64,000 bases of DNA. Origin: Vibrio fortis. GTDB taxonomy: Bacteria > Pseudomonadota > Gammaproteobacteria > Enterobacterales > Vibrionaceae. The stretch spans positions 248,001 to 312,000 of the forward strand of contig NZ_JFFR01000033.1 in the NCBI RefSeq assembly GCF_000695685.1, given 5' to 3'. Of this stretch, positions 26,895 to 35,331 are shown piece after piece. The notes under the pieces were generated by a model. It was not told where the DNA came from, searched no databases, and worked only from the letters and a program-made list of their open reading frames with translations. Every line of letters begins with the position of its first letter. The first letter of the stretch is position 1. Both the position numbers and the translations under genes were made by a program.

Positions 26895-27833
26895 TTAAGG
26901 ACGGCTATCTTCCAGCTCATCAACCGGCTTTACTTGGTAGTGACAAGGCTGTAAGCCAAGTAATTTCGGAAGAGTGATACCAACCGAAATTGAAGACCAT
27001 GTACCACTCGCGATACCCACAACCAATGCAATCGCAAAGCCTTGTAGCGCCGCACCACCAAGCAACCAAAGCGCTGATACCGTCAACAACGTCGTACCTG
27101 AGGTCACCATAGTACGAGAGAACGTTGCTTTAACTGACTCGTTAAGCAGGTTGTCAGTATCGCCGTTAGGGTTGCCACGCAGCATCTCACGTACACGGTC
27201 AGCAATGATGATCGAGTCATTGAGTGAGTAACCCAGAATCGCTAACACCGCCGCCAGTACTGTTAGGTTAAATTCAAATTGAGTCAAAGCGAACAAACCG
27301 AAGATGATGGTCACGTCGTAGATGATTGCAGCCAGAGCACCTAGAGCTAAACGCCACTCAAATCGGACACTTAGGTAGAGCATGATCATTAAGAAACATA
27401 CCAATACCGCCAAGCCACCTTGGTCAACCATGTCTTGACCGACTTGAGGGCCTACCACACTGCTGTTAAGCACTTTCACTTGGTCACTCACCGATGCCAA
27501 GGCATCAACTAAGCTTGTTTGTGATGCTTCCGTCAATTGACTGTAGCGGATCGTCCAGCGGTCTTGTTCTGCCATACCAACCACTTGAACGTCTTGTTGG
27601 AAAGCGGCATCAAGTTCGGTTTTAAGCGCGTCTTTGGTCACTTGGTCAGAGAGCTGAACCTCAGCAACCACGCCGCCTGTGAAGTCCAAGCCCCAGTTAA
27701 ACCCTTTCACTGCCACCAGCATTACAGAGCTCATGAACAGCACAATAGATATTACCGACATCACCTTGCGCAGAAGGGTCATATTACTGTCTGAAAAATA
27801 GCGGTCTGACACAGTCATTTTTGAAGTACTCAT
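26895..27833 (-). CDS. secF: Protein translocase subunit SecF, second copy type (SecF2)
   Basis: A 312-residue inner-membrane protein working with SecD to pull preproteins out of SecYEG using an ion gradient. Features are the first membrane segment VMSVISIVLFMSSVMLVAV, the periplasmic P4 domain (about 60-130), the GLDFTGGV motif at about 48-55, and the five-helix RND-like core with LGYSLNDSIIIADRVRE and SGTTLLTVSALWLLGG. It begins three bases after the secD stop. The lack of yajC and the presence of a VemP-like gene upstream mark this as the regulated SecDF2 pair; a yajC-linked pair is expected elsewhere. Confidence 0.93.
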   Translation of the reverse strand: MSTSKMTVSDRYFSDSNMTLLRKVMSVISIVLFMSSVMLVAVKGFNWGLDFTGGVVAEVQLSDQVTKDALKTELDAAFQQDVQVVGMAEQDRWTIRYSQLTEASQTSLVDALASVSDQVKVLNSSVVGPQVGQDMVDQGGLAVLVCFLMIMLYLSVRFEWRLALGALAAIIYDVTIIFGLFALTQFEFNLTVLAAVLAILGYSLNDSIIIADRVREMLRGNPNGDTDNLLNESVKATFSRTMVTSGTTLLTVSALWLLGGAALQGFAIALVVGIASGTWSSISVGITLPKLLGLQPCHYQVKPVDELEDSRP

Positions 27834-27835
27834 GC

Positions 27836-29635
27836 TTAAATCCTTACATCGTGGCGTTGGTCACGACCCCAAACCAAATTGATGATCGCTCGTGAAGCAA
27901 AAATGCCCGTAAACATACTGGTTAGAAGACCTAAGCCCAGCGTCAAAGCAAAACCTTGAATAGGTCCGTTACCAATGGTGTAAAGAGCGACAGCTACAAT
28001 CATTGTGGTGAAGTTAGCATCGAAGATCGACGAGAACGCGCTATCGAAACCACGATCGATGGAGCTAGCAAAGCTGCGTCCTTCTTTCATTTTGTCTCGA
28101 ATACGTTCGAAGATTAGTACGTTGGTATCTACCGCCATACCAACGGTTAATACCAAGCCCGCAATACCCGGCAGCGTTAATACCGCTCCTGGTAGCAATG
28201 CGATTAGACCAAATAGCGTCACCATGTTTAGGATAAGCGCGCCATTCGCGACCCAACCAAGGCGGCGATACCATAGCGCCATAAATGTCAGAGTAAGACC
28301 AAGGCCAAGTGCTAGAGCAGCGAAGCCGTTAGTCACGTTTTCTGCACCCAAAGATGGACCAATGGTACGTTCTTCAATGATGGTCACAGGCGCGGTTAAC
28401 GAACCCGCTCGAAGCAGTAGAGCCAACTCTTGTGCTTCAGCCATAGTGCCAGCACCTGTGATTCTAAAACGGCTGCCCAATTGAGATTGGATATTCGCAA
28501 CACTGATCACTTCACTGGTTTTCTCGCTGTTACCGGCTCTGTCGCGGCTGTACTCGCTGTACACGGTCGCCATTGGCTTACCAATGTTGTGACGAGAGAA
28601 CTCAGACATTTTCTTACCACCCGCTGAATCTAGGGTGATGTTTACTTCTGCGCTGCCCATTTCACCAATGCCACTGCGTGCATCAATAATGTGTTCACCA
28701 CTGAGCACTGCTTTGCGAGCAACAACCACACGGTTGCCATCGGTATCTTTTAGCGTTTGAGTGTTGCGTGTTGGGTTGTCGTAAACCGAGTAGAACGCCA
28801 ATGATGCCGTTGCACCAATCACGTCTTTCGCAGCTGCAGGATCTTGTACACCCGGCAATTCGATACGGATACGGCTTTCGCCTTGGCGCTGAATTGATGC
28901 TTCAGTGATACCTAGCTCTTCAATACGGCTACGCATGATTTGTAGGTTTTGTTGAACCGTTAGGTTGCGAAGCGTGCGTTGTTCGTCTTCTGATTGCGTC
29001 AAAGTCAGCTTTTTGTCTGAGCTGTCACGTAACCATTGCGGGAACTCTTCACGAATCAGCTTCTGCGCCTTTTCAAAATCCGCGTCAGTACGGAAGTTAA
29101 ATTCCACTTGGTTGTTGACCACTTTGCCGCGGGCATAACGCACTTGGCTTGTGATCTCGTCAACCATAGCTTGAGCTTGCGCGTGGTAAACCGGCTCCAT
29201 ATCTACTTCTAGTAAGAACTGCACACCACCACGTAAATCAAGACCTAGCTGAATCGGTGCAAAGCCCATGTCAGTCAGCCATTTTGGTGCCGCAGGCTCC
29301 ATTGCTAGCGCGACGGTTGCAGTATCGAGCAGACGCTCATTCAGCACTTCTTTGGCTTTTGCTTGCTGCTCAGCATCTTCTAAGATCACGACTAAACGCT
29401 TGTCTTTCTGATAAGCCGATTTAGCTTGGATGCCTTCGCTCGCAAGGTATTGCGTCACCTGCGTCGCGTCGATTGTTTGCTCAGAGCGATTGTTAATTTG
29501 AACCGAAGCGTCTTCACCATACCAAGACGGTAAAGCACTCAGAATCATGATGATAATGGTGGTGATAAGTACCACGTATTTCCACTTCGAGTAGTGGTTG
29601 ATTTGTTTTCTTGGAATGCGTTTTTTCACAGTCAA
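27836..29635 (-). CDS. secD: Protein translocase subunit SecD, second copy type (SecD2)
   Basis: A 599-residue SecD subunit. The N-terminal membrane helix (KYVVLITTIIIMILSALPSW) is followed by the P1 periplasmic domain with LGLDLRGGVQFLLEVDM near 130 and the RIELPGVQDPAAAK region. The RND-type core contains GMAVDTNVLIFERIRDKMKEG with the conserved intramembrane Asp used for ion coupling. The frame opens with a TTG at 29635, and a GTG at 29629 (protein starting VKKRIPRK) is equally possible; AAGAG lies just upstream. The leader is folded into an RNA structure reaching the vemP 3' end. In Vibrio alginolyticus the corresponding pair is induced when the sodium-driven SecDF1 works poorly. Confidence 0.93.
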   Translation of the reverse strand: MTVKKRIPRKQINHYSKWKYVVLITTIIIMILSALPSWYGEDASVQINNRSEQTIDATQVTQYLASEGIQAKSAYQKDKRLVVILEDAEQQAKAKEVLNERLLDTATVALAMEPAAPKWLTDMGFAPIQLGLDLRGGVQFLLEVDMEPVYHAQAQAMVDEITSQVRYARGKVVNNQVEFNFRTDADFEKAQKLIREEFPQWLRDSSDKKLTLTQSEDEQRTLRNLTVQQNLQIMRSRIEELGITEASIQRQGESRIRIELPGVQDPAAAKDVIGATASLAFYSVYDNPTRNTQTLKDTDGNRVVVARKAVLSGEHIIDARSGIGEMGSAEVNITLDSAGGKKMSEFSRHNIGKPMATVYSEYSRDRAGNSEKTSEVISVANIQSQLGSRFRITGAGTMAEAQELALLLRAGSLTAPVTIIEERTIGPSLGAENVTNGFAALALGLGLTLTFMALWYRRLGWVANGALILNMVTLFGLIALLPGAVLTLPGIAGLVLTVGMAVDTNVLIFERIRDKMKEGRSFASSIDRGFDSAFSSIFDANFTTMIVAVALYTIGNGPIQGFALTLGLGLLTSMFTGIFASRAIINLVWGRDQRHDVRI

Positions 29636-29646
29636 GATCTCTTATT

Positions 29647-29807
29647 TTAACTAAGTTTTGCGAACGCGAACGATGGCTAACCAACCCCCACCAGACCAAA
29701 CTGATTGAGTGGCAGCAGAGTGCATTCGCGAATTGTTTGGGGATTGGCTAGAGCAACGGACACAAGGGATCGTCGATGCGACCAATCAGGGGCAAACGTT
29801 TAGCTAA
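29647..29807 (-). promoter_or_regulatory. vemP-secD2 intergenic RNA structure sequestering the secD2 leader
   Basis: Two pairings are visible in the minus-strand RNA. An outer one joins the vemP stop region (plus 29792-29807) to the sequence directly upstream of the secD ribosome site (plus 29647-29661): eight bp UUAGCUAA with UUAGUUAA including one GU, then five bp UUUGC with GCAAA. An inner stem joins plus 29678-29690 to 29738-29750 over 13 bp with two GU pairs. A ribosome stalled near the end of vemP would cover one arm of the outer helix and free the secD leader. This agrees with the published model for vemP-secDF2; the exact pairing here is my own reading. Confidence 0.75.
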
Positions 29808-30288
29808 GAAGTTCTCGAAAGTGGGAATATTGGATGTTGCCCTCTTTCCACCCAGACAGGCGGGAAGGCGGAGAGCTTACAATACTGGTCCAGTGCTGTT
29901 TGAGGTCTAACATCGGGGTTGTCTCTAACAACGAAGCCAGTAAAGAAGGGGGAGAAAAGTCAATCAGCAGGTGATAGACGGGCTCGATATCACTTGAACC
30001 GTCTTGTTCATTGCTGAGTATTCGACGAAACGTGCTGGCTTGAAGGCTCGATTCAGAATCATGATAGTGCGAGCCATCCTCCACTGGAGGAGTTAACTTG
30101 GTCTGTTCACACGCGTGTCGTGTTTCAAAAGCGTCTTTTTGAGAAGCTTGCGCCAGTTGCTGACACAAGTGACTACTTGAAGTGGCAATTTGAAAAGGCT
30201 TTGCTGGAAACGAATAGCCATGACTGTTCACTAAGCCAAAACTCAGTACAAACAGCATCAACACTAAACGCGCGCCCAACTTCAACAA
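29800..30288 (-). CDS. vemP: VemP-like secretion monitor, translation-arrest peptide controlling SecDF2
   Basis: About 162 residues with an N-terminal secretion signal (LVLMLFVLSFGLVNSHG) and a C-terminal segment WTSIVSSPPSRLSGWKEGN then IQYSHFRELLS. It lies directly upstream of secD2-secF2, exactly the position of Vibrio alginolyticus VemP. That 159-residue chain stalls the ribosome near its C-terminus until it is pulled through the Sec channel. Prolonged arrest, when export is slow, opens the secDF2 leader. The frame opens with tandem TTG codons at 30288 and 30285, and a third TTG at residue 4 would give 159 residues; no ATG precedes the signal peptide. Counting from the end, the reported arrest residue Gln156 corresponds to Glu here, which should be checked by alignment. 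Confidence 0.88.
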   Translation of the reverse strand: MLKLGARLVLMLFVLSFGLVNSHGYSFPAKPFQIATSSSHLCQQLAQASQKDAFETRHACEQTKLTPPVEDGSHYHDSESSLQASTFRRILSNEQDGSSDIEPVYHLLIDFSPPSLLASLLETTPMLDLKQHWTSIVSSPPSRLSGWKEGNIQYSHFRELLS

Positions 30289-30319
30289 TTCAAAACAGTC
30301 CTAAATGGTAGAAACGACG

Positions 30320-30348
30320 ACAATATATAACAGCAATAAAAGATACAA
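30320..30348 (-). promoter_or_regulatory. Candidate sigma-70 promoter of vemP-secD-secF
   Basis: On the minus strand TTGTAT (30343-30348) and TATTGT (30320-30325) are separated by 17 bases, about 35 bases before the first vemP start candidate. The match to consensus is moderate. Confidence 0.35.
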
Positions 30349-30407
30349 TTGATTTAAAAGCAGCGTTATTCATATTTGACACAACGCTGACAATCTTGAG
30401 CCAATAA

Positions 30408-30436
30408 AAAAGCCAAGCATAATACACTTGGCTTTT
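30408..30436 (-). terminator. Terminator of the M16 peptidase gene
   Basis: AAAAGCCAAG and CTTGGCTTTT form a perfect 10-bp stem with a nine-base loop, followed by a T run on the minus strand. It insulates the vemP promoter from upstream transcription. Confidence 0.9.
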
Positions 30437-30485
30437 ACTCTGTTGCTTTCCCGCTGTGGCAAAAGTGCTCAGCTATCTACAACCT

Positions 30486-33275
30486 TTAATTTTTAGGACG
30501 CAGAATATTCTTGTAGTGGCGGCTATTCTCACCAAACAGACGTTCGGCAAGCGCATCCATATCTTGGCGGGAGATAGAATCCACCGTCCCTTCTACATAA
30601 AACAACGCCTCCACGCCAAAATCATGCATATTATAGCGAGACACAAACCAAGCTTGGTCGACAGGCGCCGATTCTAGCGGTGCGAAGTCATTCACCAGTT
30701 GTTTGCCCGCTGCCCTTAACTCATCGTCAGAGATACCTTTCAGTAGGTCGGCCATGACCTTATCAATCGCAGTCTCAATTTTATCCGCGTTGTCCGGAGC
30801 AATTAACGCACCAATAAACCAATCGTAACTGCGTTCGCCATCTTGTGAGATCCAGTAGTTGTATGGCGAGTAATCCAAACTCAACTCTTCGCGGACATAA
30901 GCGTCTAGACGTGTGGTCAAGATACGTTGCATCAAATCCGTCATAAACACTTCTTTAGCAGTTACCCCTACCTCAGGTTGAGAGTTCGCAGTCTCTGTAG
31001 CTGGAATATCGGAGATCACTCGTAGAATGTATTCAGAACTATTCTCGGTGTTGACCGATAAGTCGATACGCTCTTTGTTCGGCAGTTTATAAGGCACTGA
31101 AAAGTCGGGAATCGACGCTTCTTGCAAAGGAATCGAAGCCACATATTGACTGACTAATGGCTTCAAGATGCTTGGGTCGATATCACCGACAATTACCAGT
31201 TGATTGCGGCGGTCTTTGCTAAACAAAGTGTTATGAAGTTGGCGCACCTGTTCAACCGACACGTTTTCTACCGCACTACCATCAATCAAGTAATGGCTGC
31301 TATTTACTTGGTAGGTATTGTGGTTCATCGCCTGTTCAAATTGCCCCATAGGACTTTCAAGAAAGGCCGTTCTTTCCTGTATAAACTCTTGTTTTACTGC
31401 GTCTAACTGCTTTGCAGAGATATTAGGTGAAGTAGCGATCGAATAAAGTGCGGCAAAGGCTTGCTCAAGGCCATCTTGGTAGAGTTTGAATTCAATACCG
31501 TGACGGGTTGAATCGATAAATGAGTACAGTTCGATAGTTTCTCGATCAAGATGCGCATCAAGCTCAGATCCCGTAAAGCTACCTAAGCCACTTCGAGCCA
31601 TAGTAGCAATAGCAATTTCTGTGGCGGGGTACAGGCTCGGGTCGAGCGCCATTTTTCCACCAAGGCTTGTGTAGTAGATTCCAACTTCGTCATTGGCATA
31701 GGTGTCTCGCAGGTACCACATATCTACGCCATTACTGAGGGTCCACTTTTGGATATAAGGATCAACATATTTCTGCTCAACGAGCACCACTTCTCCTGTG
31801 GTGGTTGGAACAGCAAAGCCGTGATCGTTAGCAGCCCGTGCAACTTTAGCTCCAGGTACGGCATAAGCGGCTTTTAGGCTAGCTGTCGTCTCTGTGAGTG
31901 CATCCTTATCTTCACTGGCATCAACTCCAATAACCAAGAAGTAGTCGCTAGACAGTAGACTTCGAATATTGGCGTTGATGGTGTCTAAGTTAAGACTACC
32001 GACAAAAGCTTCTAAGCTAGCTTTTTCATCTTTCGCCGATTGTAACGGCCCTTCAACCACTAAACTACTAACCTTATAGTTAGCGAGATCAAGCCCATTC
32101 ATGGCATCCCATTCACGCTCAACATTTTGAAGCCAATCTATGTAGTACTGTTTCTCACTAACGATTTCATCTTCAGAGACACCATAATCCCTCAATGAGG
32201 TCAGTGTAGAGATAAATTGCTGCTGGGAAACCTCACGAGAGCCGACAGGAAAGGCGACACTGGCCAAAGAGTAACGTTGATACTCCATTGAGTAACGTTC
32301 TGAGAGGAGCCATTGAGTAGGCAGGGCTGCGTCATTAAATACCGAGCCCAAGCGCTGCTGGATAAGTCGCTGAGAGAGGTCATCTAACCAGCGTTGATGC
32401 TGCTGCTCATGAGTGTAGACCACTTCTGAGCCACGGTTGAACATCAGACTGAGGCTTGGCGATTCCCCACCTTTTACATACTCAACGAAGTCATTTTCGT
32501 TAAACGAGGTGATTCGCTGCTTCTCTGGTCGAGGCGTTTGGCCACGTTGCCAGTCAGAGAATTTCTCCTTGATGAGCGCAACTGCATCTTCTTTGTTGAT
32601 GTCACCAGCAACGACAACTTCAACGAGCTGAGGCTGATACCATGTTTGATAGAAGCTTCTTAGCCCCTGCTGATCTGCCGCCAAGACCGATGCTTTGGTA
32701 CCCAACGCATCCTGAGATTCATACTGACCACCTTCGATAAAGTAGTCGTAAAATTTGTCGGCTAATTGCTTGTCTTCAAGTCTTGCATAGCGAAACTCGC
32801 CCAGAATCACGCCTTTCTCTTTTTCCACTTCAACGTCAGCAATATCAAGACCATCGCCGATATCCCGCATCCAAGTCAAAGCTTGAGTTAATTGAGTGTT
32901 GTCTGGCAGGTCGAGTTGATAGACCGTTTCTTGGTAAGAGGTGTAAGCATTTAAATCGGCACCAAAGCTAACGCCTGCATCTTCGAATAGGCTGATAACA
33001 TCATTCTGCGAGAAGTTTTCACTACCATTAAACGCCATATGCTCAACAAAGTGGGCGTAGCCTTCCTGTTGTTCGGTTTCTTGGAACGAACCTGCATGCA
33101 CCACAAGTCGAACCGATACAGGTTCTTCAATATCTCGGTAGACGTGATAAGTCAGTCCGTTTTCTAGCTGCCCCGATGCCCAAGCAGGATCAGATTGGAT
33201 TCGATTTTCTGTAGAGATAGAGCTACAACCGATCAAGGTCACGCTCAATGCGACCACTAAACAATAATTTTTCAT
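30486..33275 (-). CDS. M16 (insulinase/pitrilysin-like) family zinc peptidase, predicted lipoprotein
   Basis: A 929-residue protease with a lipoprotein signal (VTLIGC, Cys17), so probably tethered to a membrane facing the periplasm. The inverted zinc motif HxxEH is His75-Glu78-His79 (YAHFVEHMAFNG), and the third ligand is likely a Glu in VEVEKEKGVILGEF about 75 residues later. Four M16-type half domains are expected over this length. The second half contains FAAL and DIDPSIL stretches typical of the non-catalytic repeat. These proteases degrade short unfolded peptides in a closed chamber. It is monocistronic, bounded by its own terminator and by a 177-base upstream region. Confidence 0.9.
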   Translation of the reverse strand: MKNYCLVVALSVTLIGCSSISTENRIQSDPAWASGQLENGLTYHVYRDIEEPVSVRLVVHAGSFQETEQQEGYAHFVEHMAFNGSENFSQNDVISLFEDAGVSFGADLNAYTSYQETVYQLDLPDNTQLTQALTWMRDIGDGLDIADVEVEKEKGVILGEFRYARLEDKQLADKFYDYFIEGGQYESQDALGTKASVLAADQQGLRSFYQTWYQPQLVEVVVAGDINKEDAVALIKEKFSDWQRGQTPRPEKQRITSFNENDFVEYVKGGESPSLSLMFNRGSEVVYTHEQQHQRWLDDLSQRLIQQRLGSVFNDAALPTQWLLSERYSMEYQRYSLASVAFPVGSREVSQQQFISTLTSLRDYGVSEDEIVSEKQYYIDWLQNVEREWDAMNGLDLANYKVSSLVVEGPLQSAKDEKASLEAFVGSLNLDTINANIRSLLSSDYFLVIGVDASEDKDALTETTASLKAAYAVPGAKVARAANDHGFAVPTTTGEVVLVEQKYVDPYIQKWTLSNGVDMWYLRDTYANDEVGIYYTSLGGKMALDPSLYPATEIAIATMARSGLGSFTGSELDAHLDRETIELYSFIDSTRHGIEFKLYQDGLEQAFAALYSIATSPNISAKQLDAVKQEFIQERTAFLESPMGQFEQAMNHNTYQVNSSHYLIDGSAVENVSVEQVRQLHNTLFSKDRRNQLVIVGDIDPSILKPLVSQYVASIPLQEASIPDFSVPYKLPNKERIDLSVNTENSSEYILRVISDIPATETANSQPEVGVTAKEVFMTDLMQRILTTRLDAYVREELSLDYSPYNYWISQDGERSYDWFIGALIAPDNADKIETAIDKVMADLLKGISDDELRAAGKQLVNDFAPLESAPVDQAWFVSRYNMHDFGVEALFYVEGTVDSISRQDMDALAERLFGENSRHYKNILRPKN

Positions 33276-33342
33276 AACAACCTCTTACATGTCATTGCGT
33301 GACAATATACAGATCGGGTGAATAATTATCGTTTAATACTAA

Positions 33343-33378
33343 ATCACATGAATATCTTTGTGATCAAGATCGTCATTT
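33343..33378. promoter_or_regulatory. Inverted repeat / CRP-like site upstream of the M16 gene
   Basis: ATCACA (33343-33348) and TGTGAT (33359-33364) form an inverted repeat with a 10-base spacer. The right half also begins TGTGATCAAGATCGTCA, a partial match to the CRP consensus TGTGA-N6-TCACA. It lies about 70-100 bases upstream of the M16 start. Confidence 0.35.
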
Positions 33379-33452
33379 TATAAAATTCATCACACTATCC
33401 GTTTTATATCATAGCCTGTTCTATCTTATTGATAGAACCACGACTAATCGAC

Positions 33453-34262
33453 TTACATCCCTTTAAAAAGCCCTTGTGATGAACGGCTTACCGGCAGTTT
33501 CCCCCCAGATACATATGCGAACATCTGCCCTGAAAAGCTCTTACTGACCTTATCAATAGCGGCAACTCGCACCACTACCGAGCGATGAATTTGCCAAAAC
33601 ACATCCGGCTCTAACTGACCGAGCAGCTCTTTGAGCGACGTGCGCAGAATGAATTCCTCAACAGCGCCAGCTTCTCCAACCTTAAATACTGACACATATT
33701 TATCCTCAGCCTTGAAATAGAGCACGTCTTCCACTGCGATAAGATGGATATCGTCACCCGAATGGGCTTTGAGCCACGTGAGATATTGTGGTGTGGCGAC
33801 CGTTTGAGAGAGCTGTTGGATATGCTCCATTAACGATCCCATATCAACGGGAGAGGAGTTAGATTTGCGCACTTCCAAGCGATCTTTGAGTTTTTGACAG
33901 CATGAAAATAGTCTTTCTTCGTTGATCGGCTTGAGTAGGTAATCTGCGGCATTACGCTCAAACGCTTGCAACGCATATTCATCATACGCGGTAATGAAGA
34001 CTACCAGTGGTGGGTTCGTCTGTTTTTGCAGCTGCTTTGCGAGAGCCATGCCATCAAGCTCAGGCATTCGAATATCAAGGAACACCACATCCGGTTGGTG
34101 CGCCTCAATCATCTGTTTCGCCTCGGTGCCATTTTGTGCCCGACCAAGGATGTCGAGTTCAGGCCAAACGTCAGCCAAACTCTTATCTAGATGATGGCGA
34201 AGCAAGGGCTCATCGTCCGCTATGATGGCAGTAAAGCCGTTATTGTTTGCCATATTCGCCAT
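33453..34262 (-). CDS. LytTR-type response regulator
   Basis: A 269-residue two-component regulator. The receiver domain (10-125) has acidic pocket residues in IIADDEPLL, the phosphorylatable Asp63 in [13 protein letters not shown] and Lys in [10 protein letters not shown]. The LytTR DNA-binding domain (about 165-265) has [13 protein letters not shown] and [19 protein letters not shown]. Start ATG 34262 is behind AAGGAA. It is the last gene of a seven-gene minus-strand operon, 37 bases after its partner kinase. LytTR regulators typically bind imperfect direct repeats; I did not identify the target site with confidence. Confidence 0.92.
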   Translation of the reverse strand: MANMANNNGFTAIIADDEPLLRHHLDKSLADVWPELDILGRAQNGTEAKQMIEAHQPDVVFLDIRMPELDGMALAKQLQKQTNPPLVVFITAYDEYALQAFERNAADYLLKPINEERLFSCCQKLKDRLEVRKSNSSPVDMGSLMEHIQQLSQTVATPQYLTWLKAHSGDDIHLIAVEDVLYFKAEDKYVSVFKVGEAGAVEEFILRTSLKELLGQLEPDVFWQIHRSVVVRVAAIDKVSKSFSGQMFAYVSGGKLPVSRSSQGLFKGM

Positions 34263-34299
34263 TATTCTTCCTTAAAATTCACACTGTAAATCGCCATTT

Positions 34300-35331
34300 C
34301 TATTGGCCTGAGAGCGGTAGTCTTAATTGCGCCACCACCCCACCAGTAGCTTGCTCTTTGATTGATAAGCTTGCCTGTTCATCAAATAACATCGCGATAC
34401 GCTGGCGGATATTGCTCAACCCAACACCATGACCGCCGCTATTGGACGAACTCAACAACCCTAAGCCATTATCAACCACATCGATCATTAGGCACTCTTG
34501 CTCAACACTGAATCGAATCGAGATCTCACCGCCTTCAGCCTTGGGCTCTATCCCATGAGTGAGAGCATTCTCAACCAAGGGCTGGATCAAAAATGGCGGG
34601 ATCACTTGTGCTGAGTCGACTTGGCTCTTGTCGATGTTGAAGGTCAGGCGCTCACCCAAACGAATTTTCTGAATATTCAGATACGCATCCAGAAGGTCAC
34701 TCTCTTGAGCAATGGTTGATTGTTCACTTCGACTATTACGCAGTGTAACTCGCAAAAGCTCAGTAAGCTTATCCAGCATCAGCTTTGCCTTATCACTGTC
34801 AGTCTCAATCAAAGCGCTGACTGTGGCCAGAGTATTGAACAAGAAATGCGGTTCAATTTGGCTTTGTAGCTGTTTTAACTGGCTGAGTACAACCACTTTC
34901 TCTTGATCTGCTTGGCGACGCTTGGCCACTTCTAATTCATTGTCTGCACGTAGCTTTTGCTCTCTGGTGTAGAAATAGTAGTAGCTGACCGAACAGAAAA
35001 TGACGCCGAGGAAGATCACCGACTTAAGCTCAGATATACCTTCGCCAAAGAAGCCATTCAACCAGTAGTGCGCGTTGAGTGTTCCGAAGGTTAGAGCAAA
35101 TACCATTGAGATGGCGATCTCCAACAAGCGTGACGTATCAGGAAACAACTTGATGAGGACAAAAGAAGAAAACACCGCGCTGTAGCCAAAGCCAAAACTT
35201 ATCATGGCACTGGTGAACAGTGGCCCTCCCCAGATACTTTGAGTTGTCACACTAATCGCGACACAAAACAGGGTAGTCACTAACCAACTCTTAAACCAAG
35301 AGTACTGTTTACATCCAGATTCACTCATCAA
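34300..35331 (-). CDS. LytS/YehU-type sensor histidine kinase
   Basis: A 343-residue inner-membrane kinase. Four N-terminal hydrophobic segments (about 14-32, 38-62, 69-90, 102-122) are followed by a coiled segment and a His_kinase domain with phosphoacceptor His162 in QLQSQIEPHFLFNTLATVSA. The ATP-binding domain has Asn in PLVENALTHGIEPKAEGG and glycine box DVVDNGLGLLSS. No large periplasmic sensing domain is visible, so it probably senses through its membrane part or a partner. It overlaps the end of the outer-membrane-protein gene by four bases, tying it to the envelope operon. Confidence 0.92.
   Translation of the reverse strand: MMSESGCKQYSWFKSWLVTTLFCVAISVTTQSIWGGPLFTSAMISFGFGYSAVFSSFVLIKLFPDTSRLLEIAISMVFALTFGTLNAHYWLNGFFGEGISELKSVIFLGVIFCSVSYYYFYTREQKLRADNELEVAKRRQADQEKVVVLSQLKQLQSQIEPHFLFNTLATVSALIETDSDKAKLMLDKLTELLRVTLRNSRSEQSTIAQESDLLDAYLNIQKIRLGERLTFNIDKSQVDSAQVIPPFLIQPLVENALTHGIEPKAEGGEISIRFSVEQECLMIDVVDNGLGLLSSSNSGGHGVGLSNIRQRIAMLFDEQASLSIKEQATGGVVAQLRLPLSGQ

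Noticed and set aside
28005-28484. 159-codon plus-strand frame opposite secD
   Set aside because: Antisense shadow of the conserved SecD core; composition reflects the reverse of membrane-helix codons.
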